Assembly (NCBI GenBank): GCA_031213475.1
Contig: JARUPZ010000003.1
Coordinates: 9,450,509 to 9,514,508, forward strand
Length of the DNA: 64,000 nt
Direction of reading: 5' to 3'
DNA from: Nereocystis luetkeana
Lineage: Eukaryota; Sar; Phaeophyceae; Laminariales; Laminariaceae
A model generated the notes under the pieces. The model did not search any database. It was not told where the DNA came from and worked only from the letters and a program-made list of their open reading frames with translations. Shown here one piece after another: positions 35,864 through 47,700 of this stretch (position 1 is the stretch's first letter; every line of letters starts with the position of its first letter). The translations under genes and the position numbers were made by a program.

Positions 35864-37180
35864 AAACAGTACCTACAGACGAACACAAACTACAGTAGCC
35901 GTGTTCCAGTTTCGCCGAGATTCCAGAAGGGGGCACTTACAACAATACCCCCGGGAGGGGAGGGTAACATAGCATCCCCGGTGAAACACCTTCAAATATT
36001 TGAAACCCCAAAACAGGGGATACTCAGCAAGAGGGTTTCCCGCAAAAACTAGGAAACCCCGCCAGAACGTGGCCCATCTATATCACCAGTCAGTACGTTA
36101 TCTATATCTAACGTAATCTGCATACATACTCGAACGTTCGAGCTAACACAGCAGTAATGTATTGTTGATGTTAGATCGCGGGGATGCACGTTATATACTA
36201 ATAACTTGTGTGCTACATGGCGAATACACTTTGCTGGCGTTTCATCGATCGTGTACGTACGTACGTAATCTGTTTGATCAATGTTATGGTAGCAAGACTT
36301 CCGTCAACACCTTAACACAGCGTCGCTCGATACGGACTACTGCTGATGATGCGGCTGATACGGTAACAACTTAATCTGAACGTCGTTATGGCCATATATA
36401 TTATCCCTCTATATAACGTGTGTTACGATACCCACTATGATTAATAGGAATTCCGCCGTGACTCTAATAATATGACGATACCCAAGCGTTTCCTTGGCCA
36501 TGTACGGCAGGCATGCGTCTAGAGTATTGGGGTAACAAGTAATAAGAATTCCGGTGACACACTAATTGAAAGTCACTCGCTACGGGCTGATGTCGTCGCT
36601 GACACGAGAGTAACACGATGTCGACGTTCAATCAACCATGTACGTTAGCCCCTCAACGACATGTTACGATAATAGCCACCAAGAATTCCGCTAAGACAAC
36701 AACGTAGTGTTCCTCGTTGTGGGCTGCCTACCCTAACACTGTGACACTACACTACTGCGGTCAATCCAGGATCAAGGTAAAACTCTTCGAACCGATATAT
36801 ATACTGTTGCTTTGCCCGCCAACGTCATAACAATCTTACTACTAATAATAGCGGTATGTTGCCACAGAATCCAGAAAGAAAGTAAGTCAACGTAGTAACG
36901 CAATATTTACGATTTTTCCGCTGACTGACGCCCAACATCAGCCAGAAAACGTCAAGTGTTACGTTATCCGAGGGCGTGGAAGGTTTACAGCCAGAGCGCA
37001 TCGTGCGATATTAGAAGTACCGTATGTTCAATGATATTACTCGCTATATAGAACGAAGCGAAAACCACGACACAACAACACAAACACCTGGTTGCATACC
37101 GACCATATACTGCTGTAGTAATTAGCACGAGAGGAACAAGTATACAACACATGTCATCAGGACATGATGGGGGGGGGGGG
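35864..37180. other. No gene seen
   Basis: Balanced composition with many AACGTT and GTTACG words and no frame longer than 100 codons. Confidence 0.5.
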
Positions 37181-37306
37181 TACTCGATAGGCGAGATGTA
37201 CTCGATCTCATGCATGGCCGTAGTCGTATGACCATAGACTCTCGCATCCCTACAATGCCGGGACGGAGCATGTCGGGTTTTCACCGACCAGGGGGGGGGG
37301 GGGGGG
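37180..37306 (+). repeat. CATGCATGGCC dispersed repeat between two poly-G tracts
   Basis: GTACTCGATCTCATGCATGG, GACCATAGACTCTCGCATCC, ACAATGCCGGGACGGAGCAT, GGGTTTTCACCGACCAGG. It starts right after one G run (37170-37180) and ends in another (37290-37306). Confidence 0.82.
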
Positions 37307-37984
37307 CAAGGAAAACATAATCAGTACACCGGGCATAAACGTAAATGTCGTACCAGGTATGCACTTCTTATACAGCAGATACGTAAAATCTACCAGGTAC
37401 GGTAGTACCCACCCGTGTGGCCGGGCCTACGACATACTCCATTCCGATTGCATGAGGCAATACTTCGGTAGACGACAAAAAGGACACAGCCCACCACCCT
37501 TAAAAAAAACATCGAGTTCACTTAGTTATCCACCGAGCACCAACCAGCACTCACCAACCATCGTCTCCGCGGTCTACGATCTATCGAAACGAGTACACAC
37601 GCAGTCAAAAACGTGAAGTATTATTGCAGCGACAACGATGATGATGAAGGTGATGACAAGTAGGAAAACACGCACACGCACCCCCACCCCCTGGGTCAGA
37701 AAAACGCCTCATCGTCTCCATCACAGCAGCACTCCGCTTATCGCGGCCACCAACCACCGCTGCTAGCAGCGGGAGCGTTTTTTTTTAATATATATATTCT
37801 AGCTGCTGCTGCTGATAGTAGTGGTGGTCATAGTCACCGCCGGAGGGGCGTGGGGGGGGGGGGGGGGGGGGGGGTTGGGGATGCACTACGAATGATAGGG
37901 GCAAAACCACAACAGGTACCACCGAGAGACTATCGCGCTGTTGATGATACAATCTAGCGTTTTACATTCACTTAGTCACTTGCG
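37307..37984. other. No gene; two TACCAGGTA motifs and a poly-G tract
   Basis: TACCAGGTA at 37351 and 37391. A G run occupies about 37852-37874. Confidence 0.55.
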
Positions 37985-38096
37985 TGTATGTATGTATGTA
38001 TGTATGTATGTATGTATGTATGTATGTATGTATGTATGTATGTATGTATGTATGTATGTATGTATGTATGTATGTATGTATGTTTGTATGTATGTT
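37985..38096 (+). repeat. GTAT tetranucleotide array
   Basis: About 27 units of GTAT with one TTTG interruption, followed by a C run at 38106-38127. Confidence 0.98.
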
Positions 38097-38205
38097 GCGT
38101 GTCCTCCCCCCCCCCCCCCCCCCCCCCCGCGCAGGAGAAGCAACGATCACCACGTAACCCTAACCAACCCCCCCTGCGACACAAAGTAGGTTCACCACGC
38201 CCACT

Positions 38206-38310
38206 CATACACCACTCATACACCCACCCAACCACCCAACCACTCATACACCCACCCACCCACCCACCCAACCACTCATACACCCACCCACCCAACAACC
38301 CAACCACGCA
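38206..38310 (+). repeat. ACCC/ACTCATACACCC tandem repeat
   Basis: CACTCATACACCCACCC-type units repeated about five times. Confidence 0.93.
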
Positions 38311-41300
38311 CAAGTCAAAGCAGAGCGAAAGGGATTTTACCCGCCGATTTTGAATCTCCTTTTAATAAAAGGACCGACTAAGATTTGCTTCGTTGAGGTA
38401 GTAGTAGTGGTAGTAGTAGTGCAGCAACAACATCCAAGAATTAACTTCCCTCTCTCCGCCCGACGTACTGGTAGGTATGGTGGTCCTGTTGACTTACGTT
38501 CGGTTCGTACACACTTGGTATGTATGTACGTTCGTGCCTGGTACGTACGTAAATGTAAACCGAGCTACAACACTGTGCGATTCTCCCCCCTGGCCGGAGG
38601 GGGGGGGGGGGGGCTTCAACCCCACCCCGGGAAAACAAAGCTCTGCTTCGTACGCTGGTGTCCGTGCTGCTGCCGCTACTGCCGCCTCTATAGCGCTGCT
38701 GCTGCTGCTGCTGCTGGTTCGGGGTTGTCGTACGAATCATCAGTAAATTAGGACGTATTCGGCACTACAAGCACAACAATTTGGCACTGCTGTATATCGC
38801 TATAATACTCGTGGCTAGGTTTTACCTGGGTTTAGCTACCTGGTAGAGTCATCCAATAATAACAACCCACAGAGACAAGAGACGGAGTCGAGGGAGACGA
38901 AAATAACGCAGAGCAAAATGAACACACACACGAAAAAAAAAATGACGAAGAGCGTGTGTCCGAAAACGAGGAGAACACACCTGTTGACCGCAGCTGTGCT
39001 AAGTAGTATCATTTCCGAGCGCTGCAGCTTTGTTGCCCTAGGTCCACGCTAAACCAGAGCCAAACTTAACCGGTTACCATCTCTGGAGCCCTCTGCCCCC
39101 CCCCTCCCTCCCTCCCTCCCTCCCTCCCTCCGTCCGTCCGTCCCTCCCTCCCCCCCCCCGCATGCTTGGGAGGCTAGTACTGGTTGAAGCTCTACTGACT
39201 ACTAAAAAAGTGCTATAAATAGTTCGTACCACCAACCGTACCTCACCATACCACATACCAGGTAAAATATAGCATACCGTACCACGCATTAGTTTCGACC
39301 AACAAAACCGCCACTTTTTTCCCCCGACCGAATCGCACGCACACAGCCGTTTCCCGCGGCCACACAGGAAGAGAGCACTCGATCGAGAGCGAGCAAGCGA
39401 ACCTCCGCTGCTGCTGAAAAAGCTAAAATATGGTCGAAGGGCCGGAGGCGGGGGGTGTGGGGTGAGAAAAACAAAAACAAAAAACGGCGGCCAGTCGATG
39501 ATCACGCTCATGGCAGGTGGGTATATAAGTAAGCATTCGATGATAAGGGACAGGGACACGTCTCCCCCCTCCCCCCCCCCCCCCCCCCCCCCCCCCCCAC
39601 ACCTCCCCCCCTCCCCTCTCCCCCCTCCCCCCCCCGCCACCAGCCGCCCATTTTCCTTAATTTCAGCTACAACATCAACCAGAGGGTACATTTCTTAACG
39701 ACACTTCTTACCGGGTAGTACTATGTTACCGGTGCTAAAACTCCTCACTACTTGTCTCCCCCGAAGCTGATCGTGTACCGTCATCCTTCACCTCGCTTGC
39801 TTTCACATGGTACAACGTCGCCGAAACGAACTAAAAAAAAGAAACAGAGAATAGCACAAGAAGAGAAGGACGCGCGGTGCTCTCTTGCATGAAAAAAAAA
39901 GGGGGGGGGGGGGCTCATTTCCGGCCTCCCCTCACTCAAAACACGCACGAAACGCGGGGAAACCCCAAAAACGGGGAGGGGGGGGGGGGGGGGGAAACCG
40001 CCACACCACCGCGAGACCGCAGTCGCACCCACGCACGTAACCGAGGAGAAACGGTAAATTTCTGAAGTTTTTTTTTCTTTTTGTGTATTTGATTCTGCTG
40101 CTGCTGTTGCTGCTGCTCTCACATGTTACATGTTACAAAGAACGCACGACGATTTCCTCGGCAAAACGTCCCGGGCCGAGTCACACGGTATAGACAGAAA
40201 AAAGGAACACCAAAATCCCCCCCCTCCCCCCCCCCCAACCTCAATTTAGGCCAACTTAACCCAACCCAACCCAATCCGGCCCGACCCGACCCGACCCGGC
40301 TCGTAACGCCAGCCAGCCACCTGAGTAGCACCGAGTTCGCTATAGTCGTAGTACCCGAGTCTGTCCGCTTCCGCTTCATCTTAGCGGAGCCACGGCGGAT
40401 CAGTTTTGTCCGTCTACTACTTTTACTGCTATGCTTGGTTACGTACGAGTACCACTTAATCTTGGAGAAACGAAAACAAAAAGGTGGGGGGGAGGGGGGG
40501 GGGGGGGAATGGGAGCAAAACAAAAACAAACAAACAAACATACGAACAAACGAAAGAGGAAGATAAAATAAAAAAACACAACTTTCATCGCATCAATGAA
40601 ATACCATCATCCCACCCCAAAAAAAATCCCATCTCATCGACGCAAAACGATCAACACTCAAATCACTCACTCATCAAACTCCGCCGCATCCACCCATCTG
40701 TTGATTTTTGGTGCCGTGTTAATACACAGCGACCTATTCAAACCGATCGATCGAACCACCAACAGACAAAAAACCGACCGACGAACCAACTAAAAAGAGA
40801 CAGAAACCTGCAAAACTCTCATCCTTCTCTTCGCCCCCCCTCGCCCCCCCCCCCCCCCCCCCCGCCGACCGCGACACACTTGAGAAATAAAAATATTTTT
40901 ACCAGCAAAACAAAGTACATAGCGAGGCTTCAGGTGACCGAAAAGACAACGCGCCAGACGAAGCACCCACCACCACCTAAAAAGCTATTAATAGCTAGCG
41001 TACGTAGTAGGTATATAGCGCCCTGATATACCCCACGAGCGCCTTTTTTTAAGCGCGTGTGGGAAAACGTGGCGTATTTTATTTTCAACATATACCGTCC
41101 GGAGCAGCCACGGCAGCAGTGGCGGCAGCGGCGGCGGCGGTAGTGGACGTAACGGTGGTACTGGTCATCATCCTCGTCATCATCACCTATCGTCCATCAT
41201 CATCACCACTATCATCGTCACCAACATCACCGTAGTGACCACCGCCCAAATAAAAAGCGCCTATAAAATCAATGTAGGGCGGGGTACGGATAAAACCAAA

Positions 41301-43655
41301 CAAAAATCACCCTTACTCCCGCCCCCCCCCCCACCCCCCCCCCGCCCCCCCATCTTTTGTTTTCAACAATCGATTTTTTCCCTCCCAGCCCGCCTTCATG
41401 TGCGAGATAGCGAGCAAGCCGCTTTTCTCGCGCACGAAAAACATCACCCCCCCCCCCCCCCCTCTTCCCCCCCGAGATAAAACAAGAAAAGGGAAAAAAA
41501 AGGGCGGCGGTGTCGGCTTAAATAGCTACATGGTCTCCCCTTAAATAGCTACTTGCTTTTTTGGTTTTTGGCTGCCATGGCCCATGTGTCTTGCCTTCTT
41601 TTGCTTGCGTAACGGAAAACACGCCAGCCCCTGGGTTGTTTGGGGCTGGTGGTACTGTTGGGGTTTTCCCCTTTCGGGAGGCCTGGCCTCATAGTGATGG
41701 AAAGCGAAGACCCCTCCATACATAACATCACCACTGCCAGCCCCCCCCCCCCCCCCCCCCGAAAAAAAAAAAAAAAACGCCGAACACGAAACAACACAAA
41801 ACAAACAAAAGTGCTCGATAAGCGATAAGTAAAGGATAGCGGAGAGAGCAAGCTTTCAGCGAAAAATAGTCCGAGCCCATTTTTCCGTGCCATTAAAAAT
41901 CACGCGAAATAAAAAAAGGAAGCGTCAAAATGAGGGAAGGGCATGAGAACACTGCCACCTCCGCCTATCCGTCGGTATGTCCGCGTCCGTCAGTCTGACT
42001 CACTTCTGTCCGCAACACCTACAAAATAAGCAAAACGCGTACAATCACCCACCCATCCACGCCCCTCTTCCCTCCCCGCTTGTAGCTGTAATCCCCCCCC
42101 CCCTCCACTCCTCTCTCTCTCCCCCCCCCCTTCTTTACTTCCCTTCCTTCCCGTGTACGTACGTAATAAGAACGCCTCGTGCAGGGTTTCCGCAACGTCT
42201 GGATAATGGCCTCCACCTCTCGATGCTTTGTGTTCCAACCACACATGCATATAACGCGATGGTGCAAAATCCCCACCACCCAGAAAAAAAGGAGCTCTTC
42301 GTTAGTCATGACCCGGACCCGAACCGCCTCGCGGGTCGGATCAGGGAGTTTTTGAAATTTCACGAGACGGACCGAGTCGGGTCGGGCCAGGGCAAGGGAG
42401 GGTTTCCAGACTCTCACGGTCCGGACCTCCGCGTCGCGCCACCCTTACCCCGGCCCGAGTACCCGCGAGAGTTTGACCCAATCAGTGAATAGCCTTGTAA
42501 AAAATCACCCCCTGATCTCGTGTGACATTTCCCCCCCCAAAATGATGAGGTCCTGAGCTGCCGGGCCTGCACACGGGGGGGGAAGAGGGGGTGGGGGGGC
42601 GAAAAACAAAAAAAAAACAGGAACGAGAAAAGCGTTCCGGCAGCACACCCCGAAAAACATGCAAAAAACAATAGTAGCAGCGACTGAAAGGACACTCCCA
42701 AAAAATGTTTTTTTTTTGCTCGGGTCGACGAAACAAGACCAAAGGACCAACCGCAACACAAAAACAAAAGCGTTAAAATGAAAAAAGAATCAACCAACCA
42801 AGCAACCAACGAACAAAAACGTAACCACTCATTGCATCGAAATAATTTATCCGGAAAAGAAAAAAAAACTTATTAAAAAAAATACATCGAGACGAGAACC
42901 GAACCCCGAGCATAATCGAGAACCGAATCGAATCGAGCAAAAACTCGATAATCGAACCGAACAAAAATCGAGAACCGAACCGAACCAAACCGAACTGAAC
43001 TGAACCGAAAGGAAATTAACCCAATGCCATCAAACGGACCGCACGCAGTCGAACCGAATCGACGCCAACCGAGGGGCACACGAAACAATAAAACAAACAT
43101 CTAGAGCGATCCGCGACACGAGTGTCTTTCTCCCTCCCCCATCTCTCTGGTGGATATTTTCCCTCTCTCCCACTGCTTCCTACTCTCCCTTCACCCCCCT
43201 CCGCTACTCCTGAAATGCGGCTTCAGTGGCTTAAAAATGCGTGAGAATCGCGGCGCTCGAACTCTCAGCCTTCTTTGCTCTCTCTCTTTCTCTCTCTGTA
43301 GCGATCGCTTGGTTTCTTGCTCGACTGATCGCGCAGGCAGCACACTCGGACGCTTGCAACGTGAAGCCCTCGCAAAAACGCTTCAAATGTAACGTCATCA
43401 GCTCCCAGAACTCGCACGGCAGGAGCGCTCAAACCAACCCACTGCTCCTCCCCCAACACTCGGAATTGTTGAAAAACAAAATCACGTGATGCGCTCTGAA
43501 AGACAATCGCAATGCTTTCAACAACCCCTCGAAGTGGCTCCTCACGTAAAACACCCACAAAAACGCCCTCGACACTCGCAACACGTCAGAAAACGCTCAA
43601 ACACTCATTTCTCAGTGCTTCATCAACCCAACCCAACTACCCCACCTTCTTCTCA
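38311..43655. other. A/C-rich gene-poor stretch with many poly-C/poly-G runs
   Basis: Long C or G runs at about 38599-38614, 39570-39598, 39900-39912, 39979-39995, 40846-40863, 41448-41462 and 41741-41760. CCCTCC repeats occur at 39100-39150, AAACAAACAAAC at 40520-40545 and degenerate CGAACCGAAT repeats at 42895-43030. Plus-strand A/C excess is marked. Frames of up to 205 codons occur but look like simple sequence. The frame at 41977-42492 (FVSHDPDPNRLAGRIREFLK near its end) is the only one with protein-like texture, and I cannot assign it. Confidence 0.5.
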
Positions 43656-43659
43656 TTAC

Positions 43660-44030
43660 GGCCATGCATGATATCGAGTACACCCCCCCCCCACCCCCCT
43701 CCCCCCCCCCTGCCGAACACGCGCTTGGTGCAAGCAATGCCTGCCTGGTCGGTGAAAACCCGACATGCTCCGTCCCGGCATTGTAGGGATGCGAGGGTTT
43801 ATGGTCATACGACCACGGCCATGCATGAGATCGAGTACATCTCTCCTATCGAGTACACCCCCCCCCCCCCCCCCCGCCCCCCCCCTGCCGAACACCTCAC
43901 GGCGCTTCGCGCTTGGCACTAGCGATGTCTGCCTGATAGGCGAAAACCCGACTTGCTCCGTCCCGGCATTGTAGGGATGCGAGGATCTATGGCCAGAAGG
44001 TTACGGCCATGCACGATATCGAGTACCCCC
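43660..44030 (-). repeat. CATGCATGGCC dispersed repeat, three tandem copies
   Basis: Three units at about 43660-43800, 43805-43990 and 43995-44030, each with GGCCATGCATGA-ATCGAGTAC next to a C run, then GCGCTTGG(T)-CA-AGC, CTGCCTG-T-GGTGAAAACCC and CCGTCCCGGCATTGTAGGG. Confidence 0.88.
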
Positions 44031-44088
44031 CCCCCCCACCCTCTCCTCAACGCACAACCATAGTCCCCACCACCACCACCACCACCAC

Positions 44089-44784
44089 CTACTCTCCCGC
44101 TACCAGCGGCTGCACCGGCTGAATCGTGGGAGGGGTGTTGGTCGCGGTGCTCGCCGAGTCTCCTGCGTCGTCATTGACGCCTGCGCTGGAGATGATCTTG
44201 CTGTTGCTGTTGCCGTCGTCGTCTTCATCATCATCGTCGTTGTTGCTGTTCAGGCCCGAGCCGCTGCTCCACTGGGCCACCCTCTGCGCGACGATCCTCT
44301 TGCCCGGGTCCACCACCGGAACAGGCAGCGGCGGCGGCGGCGACGACGACGCTCGGCCCTTCGCATCTGCCGTCCTTCCCCTCGTCACCCTTGCTCCCGC
44401 CCCCACTCCTGACCCCGCCCCCGCTCCAGCCCTCACCCCCGCCCCCGCCTCCACCTCCGCCTCCGTCGCAGCCGTCGTTGGGGCGTTGCCTGCACTACCG
44501 GGGCTACCGGCACTCCCGTCGCCATCGCTGCCGCTACCGCTGCCGCTACCGCTGCCGCTGTGACTACTGCCGTCGTGGCCGATACCGTTCGACAAGGTCG
44601 CGTCCGGTTTGGTAGCGTTGGCGGCGGTAGCGGCGGTGGAAGGGGTGGTGGTGGTGGCGGCGGCGGCGGCGGTGGTGGCGTCGGCGCTGGCCTGCTGCGG
44701 GTCGAGGAGGTTGAGCGCCTGCCCTAGAAGCTTTCCCAACGCCCGCCGAGCTTGGACCCCCGCCTCTTCCGTGTTCTCAGATTC
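44089..44784 (-). CDS. Coiled-coil gene last exon with stop
   Basis: Acceptor ACCAG|GAATCT on the minus strand. Begins with a helical stretch (ESENTEEAGVQARRALGKLL) and continues as low-complexity Ala/Thr, Ser/Gly and Gly/Ala runs. An acidic run (NNDDDDEDDDGNSNS) precedes the TAG at 44089-44091. The antisense plus frame is Leu/Pro/Ala-rich and is a shadow. Confidence 0.65.
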   Translation of the reverse strand, partial: ESENTEEAGVQARRALGKLLGQALNLLDPQQASADATTAAAAATTTTPSTAATAANATKPDATLSNGIGHDGSSHSGSGSGSGSGSDGDGSAGSPGSAGNAPTTAATEAEVEAGAGVRAGAGAGSGVGAGARVTRGRTADAKGRASSSPPPPLPVPVVDPGKRIVAQRVAQWSSGSGLNSNNDDDDEDDDGNSNSKIISSAGVNDDAGDSASTATNTPPTIQPVQPLVAGE

Positions 44785-47700
44785 CTGGTTTGTTTGTTTG
44801 TTTGTTTTGTTTGTTTTTTTTTTCGGTTGTTTGTGTGTTTGTTGTTTTCCGTTGTTTGTTGTTTTCCGTTGTCGTGCCATCGCGGGGGGGGGGGGGGGGG
44901 GGGGGGGGGAGAAAACGTGCAACAGCGCGCGCGGGCAAGAGGCACAGCAAAGGGCCCGGGCAAGGGTAAAAGGTCAGGGAAACAGTAATTGACTTGCGCG
45001 CGTCCGCTGTTGATGGAGTGTATGGGGGGGGGGGGGGGGGGGGAAGGGGGTCACCAAGTCGTTTTCCTGCTTCCGCCCTCGAAAATAAGCACTATTAATA
45101 GCAACACCGACTAATACTTCCGGTTAAAAACTCTTCGTCCCTTGATACGACGCCACCCACCCTCCTTCCTTCATCTTTCCTTATACCCTAACTGCTGCCA
45201 TTCCCTTCATCTTACCTCCCTTCCTCCCTTGTACCCCCCATTTACCCCCCCTTCCCTTCCCTTCCCTTCCCTTCCCTTCCTTGCACGTACCCTCCCCCTA
45301 CCAGTCCCTTGCTCCCTTCCTTCAATTCCCTATACCGTATTTCCTTTTTTCCTTCCTCCCCCCTACTTCCTTTCTTCTCTCTTTAGACGCGTTCTACGAT
45401 AGAGGTAGCACATTTCCGCGAAAATATGTTCATAATGACGGGGCTCCTAAGCCCCGAGTTGTCGGAATGCCAATCTTGTTTCGAAAAATGGCATGTTTGT
45501 GTACTTGGGCCGTGGGATTATTCATCGGGATGCAATTGATATTTGCTCAAGTCAGTTTTCGGGGGAGATATGGAGCTCCTTACGTGAGGAGCCTCAGAAA
45601 ATTTAGAGGCAACCTCCATCGTAGAACGCCTCTTTACACCCCCACTTTTCATCACCCCCCTTCCTTATTTCTCGCTTCCTATTATAATAGCCAACCGGGT
45701 TCCCCCGCGTTCCTTCTCAAGACCCGACCTTGACCTATAATTCACATCTCTTCCTTTTCATTCTACCCTACGTTCCAGTCTGGCCGAGAATGTAGTACCC
45801 GTTCACACAAATATTACAGCGATGCAAACGGGGTATCATATTTCCAGTCAGAGTGGTAGTAGCTGCTGTCAGAGTCCCTCCTCTGCCCTTCCTTCCTCTC
45901 TCCAGCACTACCTCCTTCCCTCCTTCCTCCCTTCTTTTCCCTTCCTATTTCCTCTTCTCTTCCTCTCTTCGTCCTTTTCGCATACCTACCCCTCTTTTCC
46001 TGTTTCATAACTCCCCCCTCCCCTCCCTTCCCCTCCCCTTTCCAATCCCCAACCTGCCCTTTTCACTGCTTTCGTGTACCCTACCTGCTATATGTTCATC
46101 CCCCCTCCCCTTCCTCCTCCGTCCCTCTTATCCTCACTTTCCCTTCACTCCTTCGTCTACCCTACCTGTTGTATCACTCCCTCCCCTTCCTCCTCCCTCC
46201 CTTCTCGACGATAATCGTACACACGGACGGGGCGGTCCCCCCCCCGCGGCGGGGCGGCGGCGTACACACCTTCCCCTCATGAAGGAGAGCATCGTCAGAA
46301 GGAGGGAACGCCGACCCAGAGACCCCGGTCGACTCGCCGAACTCCGCCCCACCCCCGTCCAACCCCCCGCCGCCTCTGCTCCCCGAAGCTTTGCTCCTCC
46401 ACCTCTTCGCCTCCTCCCTGGACTCGTGCAGCTCCTTCTTAAGCCTCAGGCTCTCCGCTTTGAGGCTCGCCACCACAGGCCCACCGGCGGCGTTAGCGGC
46501 GGCGGCGGCGGCGGCGGCGGCGGAAGAGTCGCGGCTCCTGATGTGGCTGCTACCGTCTGCGTCGCCGCCCGCCGAAGTCGTCGTACCCGCGGCCGTCGAG
46601 TTCGAGTTGGAGGAGTCCTGTCCCAGCTTCCTCTGCTGGTTCCTGAGCCAGCTGGCCGCCTGCTTCTCCGCCTCGTCTCGCTCCTTCCGGAGGCGCTCGA
46701 CCTTAGCCTTCAGCTTGGCGATGGCGATAGCGGCCTTGTAATCCACCGCGACCACTCCCGCCCCAGCCCCAGCCCCCGCCGCTACCGCCGCCCCCGGCGC
46801 TGCACCTCCCCCCGCCGCCGGTGCCGCTCCTCCCGCTCCTGCCACCGCCGTCCCCCCCTGTGCTACGCCACTGCTACTACCGCCACCGTTCGCGAACACC
46901 GCCGTTGCTGCTGGTGCTGACCCAGCGACTGCCGCGGCTATTGTAGTGGTAGTGGTAGTGGACGGGACGCCGCTGGTTGTGCTTAAGCTCCGGGCGCTAT
47001 GGGAGCGCGCGCCGAACCCTGCCCCCCTGCCAATCTCGCCCGCAGCGATGACGTCGGAGGTGGAGCCGGACGCGGTGATGAAGTTAGCCGGGGACGGGGA
47101 CGGGAGGGTGAGGTTGGACTGCTGCTGCTCCTCGAGCCACCGCATGGCATCTGACCGGGCCTCGTTTCGCTCCCGCCGGAGGCGCTCCACCTGCACCCGG
47201 AGGCTGTTCGCCTCGTCCTCCGTGACGTTCTTTGCGTTGCTTTCGCTGTTTATTTATTTGTTTTGTATAATTGGTTCGTTTTGTTTGTTTCGATAATTTT
47301 GTTTTTCAAGTTTTTTTTGTTTTTTTTCCCAATCGACACGGGAGAATACATGTGTTTTTTAGTGCGTTGGTTTTGTTTACGTTGGCATTTTAGTTTGGTG
47401 GAGTGAGAAGGGAGGAGGGAGGTACGAGCGTAGGGGCGAGGGGGAAGGTGGAGGGAGGCGAGGGACGGGGATGGGAGGGGGGGGCGGGCCGTAAGAGTGT
47501 GTAAACTTGGGTGCGCCGGGTACGTAATGCGTGAGGTGAAATGCGCACGCGAGACACAGCGAAAACTGATACCTGGTACAGGGTATACCCTGGTATATAT
47601 ATATAGAGAGATATATAAATATATACCAGGGATAAACAAGTAAGCGTCTCGTTCTCCGACCGGAGTGGCACGTTCCGGGCCAAAACGTAATTTGCGCGTG

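Noticed and set aside
43660..44030. CRISPR-like direct repeats
   Set aside because: The spacers are homopolymer runs and the units are a dispersed eukaryotic repeat; the window has spliced genes, so CRISPR is not expected.
44126..44563. Plus-strand Leu/Pro/Ala-rich frame
   Set aside because: Antisense shadow of the coiled-coil gene's last exon, whose minus frame joins other exons in phase.
45853..46920. Plus-strand 355-codon frame
   Set aside because: Starts in CTTCC repeats and then runs antisense to the coiled-coil exon; Pro/Arg/Ser-rich without any motif.
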